Assembly: GCA_011055475.1 (NCBI GenBank)
Contig: DSDH01000136.1
Location: forward strand, 1 to 14,109
Origin: Phycisphaerales bacterium
Lineage (GTDB): Bacteria > Planctomycetota > Phycisphaerae > Sedimentisphaerales > Anaerohalosphaeraceae
Direction of reading: 5' to 3'
Length of the DNA stretch: 14,109 nt
The notes below the pieces were generated by a model, which worked only from the letters and a program-made list of their open reading frames with translations, was not told the origin of the DNA and ran no database searches. Positions 1 through 7,097 of the stretch are shown here, one piece after another (position 1 is the stretch's first letter; every line of letters begins with the position of its first letter). The translations under genes and the position numbers were made by a program.

Positions 1-1
1 C

Positions 2-274
2 CGTCTGGCGCTGGCGGATCACGGGTTCGCCTGCGCCTTGAAGGAGGTGCTGGCGGTCACCGCGCCGGATCGGCCGGGGAACCTTGACCGCCTGACCACG
101 GCTCTGCTGGACAGCAACGTCGACATCGCCGACGCCTATGGGTTCGTCACGCCCAACGATCGCCAGGGCGTCTGCTTTCTCGAAATCAAGAACGCCACAG
201 GGGTGGACCTGGAGGCCGTCGTCACGGCGGCGGGCTTTGCCGTGCTGCGGGACGAGGATCTCTACGCGAGTTGA
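2..274 (+). CDS. ACT-domain protein, C-terminal half (5' truncated by window)
   Basis: The reading frame is open from base 2, so the start lies outside the window; 90 residues are visible. The visible part begins with the end of one ACT-like unit (ADHGFACALKEVLAV) and runs into a second complete one starting at TAPDRPGNLDRL. This is the classic beta-alpha-beta opening of an ACT domain, with the Asp-Arg-Pro-Gly turn that often binds an amino acid at a dimer interface. It closes with GFAVLRDEDLY. This matches the second half of the small tandem-ACT proteins of about 140 residues, thought to sense amino acids; some sit beside phenylacetate-CoA ligase genes. The ligand cannot be told from the sequence. 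hisA follows 114 bases later on the same strand. The internal TTG at 38 is not a convincing start because homology continues upstream of it. Confidence 0.8.
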   Translation, partial: RLALADHGFACALKEVLAVTAPDRPGNLDRLTTALLDSNVDIADAYGFVTPNDRQGVCFLEIKNATGVDLEAVVTAAGFAVLRDEDLYAS

Positions 275-388
275 GTTCGGCCGCGACGGGCGGCGCCGGT
301 GGCGAGAGGAGTCAGGCCTATCTCCCCGCCGCGCGGTTCCGGCGTGGGCCGAGGATGGGTTGTCAACAACGAGGTGAGTGGTTCTGCG

Positions 389-1102
389 ATGGACGTGATT
401 CCCGCGATTGACCTGCGAGACGGCAAGTGTGTCCGCCTGATTCAGGGCCAGTACGATCGGCAGATTACCTACCGGGATGATCCCGTTGCCCAGGCCCGCG
501 AGTTCCATCGGGCCGGGGCCAGGCGATTGCACGTGGTGGACTTGGACGGGGCCCGGCTCGGCCATGGCGTCAATGCCGATGCGGTGCGGGCCATTGTCGA
601 GGCGGTGGACATGACCGTGGAGTTGGGCGGCGGCATCCGCAGCGAAGAGGACATCCGCCTCGTGCTCGACATGGGCGTACATTATGCCATCCTGGGCTCG
701 GCCGCCATCAGACGGTGGGAGTGGTTCACCGAGATGACTCACAAGTACGAGGGCCGATTGATCCTCGGGCTGGATGCCCGCGGCGCGAAGCTCTCGGTTG
801 AGGGCTGGACGGCCCAGAGCGGCCGCGGCCTGTGGGATCTGGCCGCTCAAGCCGGTCGGCTCGCCCTCGCCGCGCTGATCTATACCGATATCAGCAAGGA
901 CGGCATGTTGGCCGGGCCCAACGTCGAGCGAACGCGGCAGCTTGTCGAACAGGTGCGCGTGCCGGTCATCTGCGCCGGCGGGGTGACCGAGGTGGACGAC
1001 ATCGTGCGGCTCAAGGAGATCGGCGTGGCCGGGGCCATCATCGGCCGGGCCCTTTACGAGGGGCGCATCGACTTGGAAAGCGCCCTGGCCGCCGCACGGT
1101 AA
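389..1102 (+). CDS. hisA: HisA, ProFAR isomerase (histidine biosynthesis)
   Basis: 1-(5-phosphoribosyl)-5-[(5-phosphoribosylamino)methylideneamino]imidazole-4-carboxamide isomerase, the fourth step of histidine synthesis, a cytosolic (beta/alpha)8 barrel. The 237-residue length is typical. The two catalytic aspartates are visible: Asp8 in the opening strand (MDVIPAIDLRDGKCVRL) and Asp129 in LGLDARG. Phosphate-binding segments are ELGGGIR near 78-84, YTDISKDGM near 165-173, CAGGV near 195-199 and IIGRALYEG near 217-225. The ATG at 389 is chosen because GAGGTGAG lies ten bases upstream and family homology begins exactly there; the frame is open back to a GTG at 299, but that extension is not family-like. 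hisF and other his genes are absent from the window, so histidine genes are probably dispersed. A likely terminator follows 14 bases after the stop. Confidence 0.96.
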   Translation: MDVIPAIDLRDGKCVRLIQGQYDRQITYRDDPVAQAREFHRAGARRLHVVDLDGARLGHGVNADAVRAIVEAVDMTVELGGGIRSEEDIRLVLDMGVHYAILGSAAIRRWEWFTEMTHKYEGRLILGLDARGAKLSVEGWTAQSGRGLWDLAAQAGRLALAALIYTDISKDGMLAGPNVERTRQLVEQVRVPVICAGGVTEVDDIVRLKEIGVAGAIIGRALYEGRIDLESALAAAR

Positions 1103-1115
1103 CATTCACGCCCGG

Positions 1116-1150
1116 CGCCTGCCGACCTGCCATCCGGGGCGGCGTTTTTT
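1116..1150 (+). terminator. Rho-independent terminator after hisA
   Basis: CGCC-T-GCC at 1116-1123 pairs with GGCGGCG at 1138-1144, a 7-bp all-GC stem with one bulged T and a 14-base loop. Six T residues follow immediately at 1145-1150. It sits 14 bases after the hisA stop. The bulge lowers certainty slightly, but the stem plus T-run is the standard pattern. Confidence 0.65.
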
Positions 1151-1151
1151 C

Positions 1152-1181
1152 TTGACAGGGTCCGACGGGGGCTGGTATGTG
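1152..1181 (+). promoter_or_regulatory. Probable sigma70-type promoter for topA
   Basis: A perfect TTGACA at 1152-1157 is followed after 18 bases by TATGTG (1176-1181), which keeps the TAT of the -10 box. The -35 starts one base after the T-run of the hisA terminator, so the two genes are separated by back-to-back stop and start signals. Predicted transcription start is near 1188, leaving a leader of about 90 bases before topA. Confidence 0.5.
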
Positions 1182-1279
1182 TCGTCGGCTCCAGGGGGGT
1201 GGATGCGGAGACAAGGGATGTCCCGGCCCACGGTGTGGCCGGGCGAGGGTGTCCGCAATTCCATAAGGTGGATCGCCGC

Positions 1280-3751
1280 ATGGCCGGATCGTCGAAGAAC
1301 AAGGCATTGGTCATTGTGGAGTCGCCGGCCAAGGCCAAGACCATCAACAAGTACCTTGGACGCGACTTCGAGGTCAAGGCCTCGATGGGGCACGTCCGGG
1401 ACCTGCCCTCCAAGGGCCTGTCCGTCGATATCGAGCACGACTTCGAGCCGACGTACGAGATCACGCCCGGCAAGAAACGTACGGTCAATACCCTCCGGGC
1501 GGCCGCCCGCAAGTGCGACCGATTGTATCTGGCGACCGACCTCGACCGCGAGGGCGAGGCGATCGCTTGGCACTTGGCCGAAATCTTGGGTGTGCCCGAG
1601 GATAAGACCTTTCGGGTAGTCTTCAATTCCATCACCAAGAAGGCCATCGCCGAGGCGTTCGCCCATCCCGGTCGGCTCAATGAGGATCGGGTGCTGGCCC
1701 AGCAGGCGCGGCGCATCCTGGACCGCATCGTGGGTTACCAGATCAGCCCGTTGTTGTGGAAGAAGGTCTCCCGTGGGCTCAGCGCCGGCCGCGTCCAGTC
1801 GGTCGCGGTGCGGATGGTCGTGGAAAAGGAACGCCAGATCCGCGCCTTCGTGCCGCAGGAATACTGGCTCATCCCCGCCGTGTTCACCACCGATCTTGAT
1901 CACGACCATAGCGAGGCATGGAAGGCCTTCATGGCCTCGACCCCGGAAGAGGACAAGAAGCCCGGCGTGGCTGAGCAGAACCGCTGGCTGGCGGAGCACC
2001 AGGCCTTCAAGGCGGACCTGATCGAGGTCAACGGGCGCAAGTTTCACGCCGACAACGGCACCGACGCCCACGCCGTGGCCCAGGCCCTTGAGGGGGCGAA
2101 GTTCACGGTCGAGAGTCTGGCCACCCGTCGCGTTTCATCGCGTCCGTCGCCGCCCTTTATCACGTCCACCCTGCAACAGGCCGCGGCGAACCGGCTCGGC
2201 TTCACCGCTCACCGGACCATGCGGACGGCCCAGCAACTGTACGAGGGCATCGACCTGGGCTCGATGGGGGCCCTGGGGCTGATCACCTATATGCGAACCG
2301 ACAGCACGCATCTGTCGGGCGAGGCGCTGGGCCAGGTGCGCGATCACATCCAGCGTCGGTTCGGGCCGGAGTACCTGCCCGACAAGCCCGTGCGGTACGC
2401 CTCGGCCAAGGGGGCCCAGGAGGCCCACGAGGCGATCCGCCCGACGGACCCGGACCTGGTGCCGGACCAGATCGCCCGGTTCCTCACGGACGACCAGGCC
2501 AAGCTGTACGATCTGATCTGGCGGCGTTTCGTGGCCTGCCAGATGGCCCCGGCCCAATGGGACACCACGACCGTGCAGATCGTCGCGCCCACCTCGCTGG
2601 GCCCGTGCCGCTATCGGGCGACCGGTCGGGTGCTCGTGTTCGATGGGTTCACCCGCGTCTGGCCGACGTACAGCGAGGATGCCCAGTTGCCGGCGATGTC
2701 GGAGGGCCAAGACCTCGGCGTTGTCGATCTGCGGGCCGAACAGCACTTCACCAAGCCGCCCGCCCGCTATACCGAAGCGTCGCTGGTCAAGGCCCTCGAG
2801 AAGGAGGGCATCGGCCGGCCCAGCACCTACGCGGCGATCATCACGACGATCCAGGACCGGGGCTACGTCGAGAAGATCGACCGCCGGTTCCACGCCACAC
2901 ATCTGGGCGAGGTCGTCACGGACAAGCTGTGCCAATTCTTCCCGGAGGTCATGGACATCGGCTTCACTCGGCACATGGAGGACCAGCTTGACCGAATCGA
3001 GGACCAGCACGTTGGCTGGGTGGACGTGCTCCGCGAGTTCTACGAGCCGTTCAAGGTGAGCCTGGACAAGGCGAGCGGCCAGATGAAGCACGCCAAGGCC
3101 GAAACGCAGCCCAGCGAATACACCTGCCCGCAGTGTCAGCGGCCGATGGTCTACCGCTTCGGCAAGAACGGGCGGTTTCTGAGCTGTTCGGGGTACCCGG
3201 AGTGCAAGTTCGCCGCGCCCTGCGATCGCGAGGGGCGTCTGATCGAGGAGAAGGAATCGGAGCACCAGTGCCCGACCTGCGGCAAGCCGATGGTGGTCAA
3301 GCGTGGCCGCTTCGGCGAGTTTCTGGGCTGCTCGGACTATCCTGCGTGCAAGACCGTGCTCAGGCTGGACAAGGAGGGCCGCGTCCTGCCGCCCAAGCCG
3401 CCCGCTGAGCCGACCGGCATTCGCTGCCACAAGTGCAAGGAGGGGCACTTTGTGATCCGTCAGAGCAAGCGGGGGCCCTTCCTGGGGTGCGACCGGTTCC
3501 CGCGATGCCGCACGATCGTGAGCATCCAGCAGTTGGACACGCTGCGGCAACTGCAGGAGGATGGACGTTGGCCGCCAAACACGGTCGACGAGGCCGACGC
3601 ATTACTCGGCCGCACGAAGGACAACAAGGCTTCCGGGGACAAAACCGGGAAGGCCGCCGGCAAGAAGAGCGCCAAGAAGACCAGGAAAAAAGCCAAGAGA
3701 ACCGCCAAGAAGACATCCCCCGCCTCAGAGCGAGACTCGGACGCCTCGTGA
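1280..3751 (+). CDS. topA: DNA topoisomerase I (type IA, TopA)
   Basis: Relaxes negatively supercoiled DNA by cutting one strand through a 5'-phosphotyrosine link. 823 residues. The N-terminal TOPRIM domain shows Glu14 (VIVESPAKAKTI) and the metal-binding DxDxE triad Asp87/Asp89/Glu91 in TDLDREGEAIAWHL. The active-site Tyr337 and Arg339 lie in GLITYMRTDSTH. Three C-terminal zinc ribbons start near Cys616, Cys664 and Cys716, each with a CxxC pair and a second Cys pair about 20 residues on. The last 40 residues are a Lys/Ala-rich basic tail, probably for DNA binding. ATG 1280 is chosen for AAGGTGG eight bases upstream and because family homology starts there; the frame extends back to GTG 1199 without family-like sequence. 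The gene has its own promoter, and the Cpn10 gene follows after 37 bases. Confidence 0.97.
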   Translation: MAGSSKNKALVIVESPAKAKTINKYLGRDFEVKASMGHVRDLPSKGLSVDIEHDFEPTYEITPGKKRTVNTLRAAARKCDRLYLATDLDREGEAIAWHLAEILGVPEDKTFRVVFNSITKKAIAEAFAHPGRLNEDRVLAQQARRILDRIVGYQISPLLWKKVSRGLSAGRVQSVAVRMVVEKERQIRAFVPQEYWLIPAVFTTDLDHDHSEAWKAFMASTPEEDKKPGVAEQNRWLAEHQAFKADLIEVNGRKFHADNGTDAHAVAQALEGAKFTVESLATRRVSSRPSPPFITSTLQQAAANRLGFTAHRTMRTAQQLYEGIDLGSMGALGLITYMRTDSTHLSGEALGQVRDHIQRRFGPEYLPDKPVRYASAKGAQEAHEAIRPTDPDLVPDQIARFLTDDQAKLYDLIWRRFVACQMAPAQWDTTTVQIVAPTSLGPCRYRATGRVLVFDGFTRVWPTYSEDAQLPAMSEGQDLGVVDLRAEQHFTKPPARYTEASLVKALEKEGIGRPSTYAAIITTIQDRGYVEKIDRRFHATHLGEVVTDKLCQFFPEVMDIGFTRHMEDQLDRIEDQHVGWVDVLREFYEPFKVSLDKASGQMKHAKAETQPSEYTCPQCQRPMVYRFGKNGRFLSCSGYPECKFAAPCDREGRLIEEKESEHQCPTCGKPMVVKRGRFGEFLGCSDYPACKTVLRLDKEGRVLPPKPPAEPTGIRCHKCKEGHFVIRQSKRGPFLGCDRFPRCRTIVSIQQLDTLRQLQEDGRWPPNTVDEADALLGRTKDNKASGDKTGKAAGKKSAKKTRKKAKRTAKKTSPASERDSDAS

Positions 3752-3759
3752 AGAGGCGT
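3741..3759 (+). other. Hairpin spanning the topA stop codon
   Basis: ACGCCTC (3741-3747) and GAGGCGT (3753-3759) form a perfect 7-bp stem around the loop GTGAA, which contains most of the topA TGA (3749-3751). Only three T residues follow (3759-3761), so it is not a standard intrinsic terminator. It may cap or attenuate the topA transcript before the Cpn10 gene; that function is inferred. Confidence 0.4.
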
Positions 3760-3788
3760 TTGGCGGATGGGATTGGAGACCCTGCGTT

Positions 3789-4106
3789 ATGGCCCATACA
3801 CCCAAGCCAGAAGAGACGTTCGAGACGATCGAGCCGATCGGTCCGCGCGTGCTGATCCGCAAGGACGAGGACAAAAAGGAAACCAAGGGTGGCATTCAAC
3901 TGCCGGACAACATCGAGATTCCCACGATCACCGGGCGCATCGTGAGCGTCTCGGCGGAGGTGGAGATGTCCGACGAGTTCCCCTTGCGGCAGTACGACAA
4001 GGTCCTGTTCAACCCCAAGGGCGCGATCCCCGTCGACTTCGAGGGCGACAACCGCCTGTTCGTCGTGGACGTGGAAAACGTCGTCGCGGTGTTCCGACGG
4101 TCATAG
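3789..4106 (+). CDS. groES: Stand-alone GroES/Cpn10-family co-chaperonin
   Basis: 105 residues with the Cpn10 fold signature. PIGPRVLIRK (16-25) matches the conserved first strand, and EDKKETKGGIQLPD (27-40) matches the mobile loop that docks on GroEL, including the Gly-Gly-Ile-x-Leu tip. GRIVSVS and YDKVLFNPKGAIPVD follow, then the closing strand LFVVDVENVVAVF. Compared with E. coli GroES as I recall it, the region between the second strand and the KVLF strand (55-68) is a few residues shorter and lacks the usual Gly-rich roof turn. ATG 3789 has GGAG ten bases upstream. No groEL lies beside it; the gene is 37 bases after topA and probably shares its transcript. Extra divergent chaperonin copies are known in planctomycetes. 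It could be a partner of a distant GroEL or a Cpn10-fold protein with another role. Confidence 0.8.
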   Translation: MAHTPKPEETFETIEPIGPRVLIRKDEDKKETKGGIQLPDNIEIPTITGRIVSVSAEVEMSDEFPLRQYDKVLFNPKGAIPVDFEGDNRLFVVDVENVVAVFRRS

Positions 4107-4111
4107 ACCCG

Positions 4112-4136
4112 CGGCGGGCACGCAGGGCGGCCGCCG
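4112..4136. terminator. Weak hairpin between convergent genes
   Basis: CGGCGG (4112-4117) pairs with CCGCCG (4131-4136) around a 13-base loop, in the 52-base gap between the Cpn10 stop and the stop of the convergent PEP-CTERM gene. The following TCTTGT is a poor T-run. Position favours a terminator; sequence support is weak. Confidence 0.3.
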
Positions 4137-4158
4137 TCTTGTACTATCGGTTCAGTGG

Positions 4159-4803
4159 CTACGCCCGTCGGCGGCGCGTGGCGCCCAACAGGGCGGCGCC
4201 TAACGCCAGCAGGCCCATCGTCGTGGGTTCCGGCACGGGCTGATCTCCGGATTGATCGTTTGACGAGCCGTTGTCGCCCGTCCCGGGGCCCGGGATCCAG
4301 TCGTTCCAGTCAATCGGTTGGACGTTCGACTGCGCCGAGCGTCTGCCGGCCGTTTGCGGCGCTGCGCCGGCGCTGAATCCCACCGTGCCGGGCAACGGCA
4401 GTCTCTGTCCCACCAACCGCGCGCCGCGGTCGCTGCTGTCCGCGGCGCCCAACTCCATCGGCAGCATGTCGAATTGGGTCCTCTGGAACATCGCCACGAC
4501 GATCTTCGGCCCGCCGATGACGGTGGTCGTCTGCATCGCATCGGGATTGCTCACGTCACCGAGCCAGTACAGAAAGCGATACCCCGGCGCCGGGACCGCG
4601 CTGAGCGACACGGTTTCGTTGACCGGGATCTTGTGAATGCCCGGCGACGGAGTGACCCTGCCGGCCTCGGGCGGGCTGACCTGGACCATGAGCGCGTAGC
4701 TCTCTTCGTGCTGGGCCTGCGCCACGGCCGACGCGCACAGCACGACGACTACCAGGATCGGCCCCACGCGACACTTCATGATTGACGCTGTCATTCTCAT
4801 CAT
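4159..4803 (-). CDS. PEP-CTERM sorting-domain protein with InlB-B-like repeat
   Basis: Up to 214 residues. The N-terminus is a signal peptide (KCRVGPILVVVVLCASAVAQA). Residues about 44-108 resemble a divergent InlB B-type repeat: PPEAGRVTPSPG, then APGYRFLYWLGDVSNP, ending IVVAMFQ. A Gly/Ser/Asp-rich linker follows. The C-terminus is the sorting tail VPEPTTMGLLALGAALLG plus ATRRRRA: Pro-Glu-Pro, hydrophobic helix, Arg cluster. Such proteins are cut and anchored by an exosortase and are tied to surface or extracellular polymer. Start choice is open: ATGs at 4803, 4800 and 4794 all lie close to a G6 run (4805-4810), while the ATG at 4779 gives the shortest signal peptide but has no ribosome site. 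It is 54 bases downstream of a second PEP-CTERM gene on the same strand. The ligand or enzymatic role is unknown. Confidence 0.82.
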   Translation of the reverse strand: MMRMTASIMKCRVGPILVVVVLCASAVAQAQHEESYALMVQVSPPEAGRVTPSPGIHKIPVNETVSLSAVPAPGYRFLYWLGDVSNPDAMQTTTVIGGPKIVVAMFQRTQFDMLPMELGAADSSDRGARLVGQRLPLPGTVGFSAGAAPQTAGRRSAQSNVQPIDWNDWIPGPGTGDNGSSNDQSGDQPVPEPTTMGLLALGAALLGATRRRRA

Positions 4804-4857
4804 ACCCCCCGGTTGAAGAGAACTAATCGGGTTTTCCTGTCCGCATGTCCCCTGCTC

Positions 4858-5460
4858 CTACGCCGCCCGCCGCCATCGAACGTATCCGGCGCCCAAGCCC
4901 AACAGAAGCAACGTCGCCGGCTCGGGCAGACCCGGTCCCGGCAGCCCGCTGCTGGGCTGGTTGATGCGATACGTTGTTTCGATCGGGGCATGGTCGCTGG
5001 TCATGACCAGGACCCACGAATGCGTATCGGGCACGATTTGCTCATCATCAAATCGCCAGTTGCTCTCGGTGAAGCTGGGTGTAACCCACCAGTACGTCGG
5101 TGCGACCCCTTCAGAACCGTCGTTGAGTCGTCCTACGGCGGCGATCCCCGCCAGCGACCCTTCGGTAATCCCCGCCACCGTAAAGGACCAGATGTCGTTG
5201 GCGCTGATGTTAAACACCTGGTAGGCGTACACGTACCGACCCGACAACATGCCCGTCAGATCGAACCAGTCATGCCCATCGAGGTCAGCGCCGTGGTCAA
5301 CCAGATCATAGACCGCGTAGTCGATCTGGTGGCCGGTTCCGTGGGCGCTGCCCTCCATGAACGAACTGGTGGGCAGATACCGGTCCAGCGCCGCCAGGGC
5401 CGGCAAAGTCAGTGCACACACCAACACCCCCATCAAACCAACGATCCTCGTTCTCGGCAT
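4858..5460 (-). CDS. PEP-CTERM sorting-domain protein, unknown function
   Basis: 200 residues. The signal peptide runs about 1-23 (VGLMGVLVCALTLPALA) with likely cleavage after Ala23. The mature part is about 155 residues, rich in aromatic and acidic residues (YVYAYQVFNISANDIWSF, YWWVTPSF), and probably beta-sandwich-like. I do not recognise a named domain. The tail is GLPEPATLLLLGLGAGY followed by VRWRRAA, a clear PEP-CTERM motif recognised by exosortase/archaeosortase-type enzymes. ATG 5460 has GGAAGGTG four bases upstream on the minus strand. A near-consensus promoter lies at 5548-5576, giving a leader of about 80 bases. The other PEP-CTERM gene follows 54 bases downstream, so the two may be co-transcribed. 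The N-terminal halves differ, so they are not obvious duplicates. Confidence 0.82.
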   Translation of the reverse strand: MPRTRIVGLMGVLVCALTLPALAALDRYLPTSSFMEGSAHGTGHQIDYAVYDLVDHGADLDGHDWFDLTGMLSGRYVYAYQVFNISANDIWSFTVAGITEGSLAGIAAVGRLNDGSEGVAPTYWWVTPSFTESNWRFDDEQIVPDTHSWVLVMTSDHAPIETTYRINQPSSGLPGPGLPEPATLLLLGLGAGYVRWRRAA

Positions 5461-5547
5461 GTTTCACCTTCCTCTCTGGCTGAGCCCCAAGCCCGGCGGT
5501 CCAGGCCGCGCCTCATGGGTCCCCCATCTTCACACTCTTACCCCTGT

Positions 5548-5576
5548 ATTAGACCACATTTTCCGGCAGATGTCAA
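5548..5576 (-). promoter_or_regulatory. Sigma70-type promoter for the PEP-CTERM genes
   Basis: On the minus strand a perfect TTGACA (5576-5571) is followed by exactly 17 bases and then TCTAAT (5553-5548), one mismatch from TATAAT. Predicted transcription start is near 5541. It faces the PEP-CTERM gene starting at 5460 and lies in a locally AT-richer patch. Confidence 0.72.
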
Positions 5577-5635
5577 CACCCACGGCCGAATCGTGCGGCA
5601 TGCGGGCAGGGGCGAGGACTTATCGGACGTAACTT

Positions 5636-5735
5636 CCCGGCCCCTCCAGGGCCGGTAGGGCCGGGTTGGTCCCAAGGGGGCGGTTTACGGGTCCATGCTT
5701 CCTGGCGCGGGCATGGACCGTCCAGCTCCGGCTGG
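5636..5735. other. Cluster of three hairpins after the aminotransferase gene
   Basis: The 294-base gap 5461-5754 holds no gene. Besides the PEP-CTERM promoter it contains three stems. CCAGC-TCCG-GCTGG lies at 5722-5735. GGTCCATGC (5690-5698) pairs with GCATGGACC (5711-5719), 9 bp. CCGGCCC (5637-5643) pairs with GGGCCGG at 5649-5655, or in an 8-bp register at 5636-5643 with the repeated arm at 5658-5665. None has a T-run on either strand. They lie just past the aminotransferase stop and may protect or end that transcript. Confidence 0.45.
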
Positions 5736-5754
5736 GGGGGCGTTCAGGGCGGGG

Positions 5755-6999
5755 TCAGGAGCTGTTCTTTCGCCGGCCCCGGGTGACGGGTTTGCCCTGA
5801 ACGAACCGGGAAATGTTTCGCATGGCCTGGCGGAGCCGGGCCTCATTCTCGACCAGGGCGATCCGCATATGGTGTTCGCCGTTCTCGCCGAACGCCCGAC
5901 CCGGCGCGATGGCGACGTTGGCGCCCTCGAGCAGGTCCATCGCGTAGTCGATGCTTCCCTTGCCGCCGTGATGCTCCGGGGGCACCTCGGCCCAGACGAA
6001 CATCGAGGCCCGCGGCTTGTCCACCTTCCAGCCGATGCGGTCGAGCCATTCGCATACCGCATCGCGGCGGGCCTGGTACTTGGCGTTCTGCTCGGCGATG
6101 TGCGATTCACATTGCCGCATCGCGATGATACTGGCGATCTGGATCGGCTGGAAAATCCCGTAGTCGTAGTAGCCCTTGATGGTGGCCAGGGCCTCGATCA
6201 TCCGGCGGTTGCCCGCGACGAAGCCGATCCGAAAGCCGGCCATGCCGTACGGTTTGGACAGGGTCGTGAACTCCACCCCCACGTCCTTGGCGCCGGGTGC
6301 GGACAGGAAGCTGGGCGGCTGGTATCCGTCAAAGGCCGTCTCGCCGTAGGCGAAATCGTGAATGACGGCGATCTCGAACCGCTTGGCCAGGTCCACCACC
6401 GTTTCGAAGAATCCCGGCTCCACCGTCATGGACGTCGGATTGTGCGGGTAGTTCAGGATCAACAGCTTGGGTTTGGGGTACAGGTGCTCGCAGACCATGG
6501 CCACGTTGTCCAGGAACCGCTGGTCGTTGCCGAGGGTCACGCTGATGACGTTGGCCCCGGCCAGGGCCACGCCGAAGTTGTGGATGGGAAAGGCCGGATC
6601 CGGCACCACGGCCGTGTCGCCCGGGCCGAGCATGGCCAGGCACATGTGGCTGAACCCTTCCTTGGAGCCGATGCAGGCCAGGACCTCGGTTTCCGGGTCG
6701 AGCTGCACGTTCCATTTGCGAGCATACTTCATCGCCATCTCGCGGCGCAGGTTGAAGATGCCGCGGCTGGCGCTGTAGCGGTGGTTGCGCGGATCGCGGA
6801 CCGCCTCGCAGAGCTTCTCGATCACCGCCGCCGGCGCGCCGTCCATGGGATTGCCCATGCCCAGATCGATCACGTCGATATCCTGGCGGCGTTTCTGGAG
6901 CTTGAGCGCGTTGAGCCGCGCGAACAGGTACGGCGGCAGTCGCAGAATCCGCTGGGCCGGTTCGATCTTGAACGTCTCGGTTGTCGCACTACCTGTCAT
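5755..6999 (-). CDS. alaC: PLP-dependent class I/II aminotransferase, AlaC-like
   Basis: 414 residues, fold type I PLP enzyme, cytosolic. The opening RILRLPPYLFARLNALK and DLGMGNPMDGAP, the SASRGIFNLR segment and IGSKEGFSHM match the E. coli AlaC (YfdZ) group as I recall it. That enzyme makes alanine from pyruvate with glutamate as donor. Cofactor residues are visible: Asn187 in YPHNPTS, Asp215 in VIHDFAYGE, the Schiff-base Lys249 in TTLSKPYGMAG, and the substrate-carboxylate Arg379 in HMRIALVEN. The last 15 residues are basic and extend past the family core. ATG 6999 has GAGGAAG seven bases upstream. Neighbours are unrelated, so context does not fix the substrate; aspartate, methionine or LL-diaminopimelate aminotransferase activity in the same family is the main alternative. 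Confidence 0.88.
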   Translation of the reverse strand: MTGSATTETFKIEPAQRILRLPPYLFARLNALKLQKRRQDIDVIDLGMGNPMDGAPAAVIEKLCEAVRDPRNHRYSASRGIFNLRREMAMKYARKWNVQLDPETEVLACIGSKEGFSHMCLAMLGPGDTAVVPDPAFPIHNFGVALAGANVISVTLGNDQRFLDNVAMVCEHLYPKPKLLILNYPHNPTSMTVEPGFFETVVDLAKRFEIAVIHDFAYGETAFDGYQPPSFLSAPGAKDVGVEFTTLSKPYGMAGFRIGFVAGNRRMIEALATIKGYYDYGIFQPIQIASIIAMRQCESHIAEQNAKYQARRDAVCEWLDRIGWKVDKPRASMFVWAEVPPEHHGGKGSIDYAMDLLEGANVAIAPGRAFGENGEHHMRIALVENEARLRQAMRNISRFVQGKPVTRGRRKNSS

Positions 7000-7028
7000 G
7001 GCATTCTTCCTCGCATAGACGGTCGGAC

Positions 7029-7057
7029 AGTGTATCGACCGAAGCGGCCGGATTCAA
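7029..7057 (-). promoter_or_regulatory. Possible promoter for the aminotransferase gene
   Basis: On the minus strand TTGAAT (7057-7052), 17 bases, then TACACT (7034-7029); each box matches consensus at four of six positions. It lies in the 98-base gap between the PAP2 gene and the aminotransferase, with a start predicted near 7022. Read-through from the PAP2 gene is the alternative. Confidence 0.35.
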
Positions 7058-7097
7058 AGAGATTTTGGCGCTGCCGCCGGATGGCGGGCCGCAGGGC

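Noticed and set aside
1106..2071. Minus-strand open frame over the hisA terminator and the topA start
   Set aside because: Crosses a terminator and promoter on the other strand and is antisense to the TOPRIM domain; no independent support.
2135..3550. Minus-strand open frame of 471 codons within topA
   Set aside because: Antisense to the TopA catalytic and zinc-ribbon regions with no recognisable domain; a composition artefact.
4813..5658. Plus-strand open frame opposite the second PEP-CTERM gene
   Set aside because: The minus strand has a signal peptide, sorting tail, ribosome site and consensus promoter; the plus frame has none.
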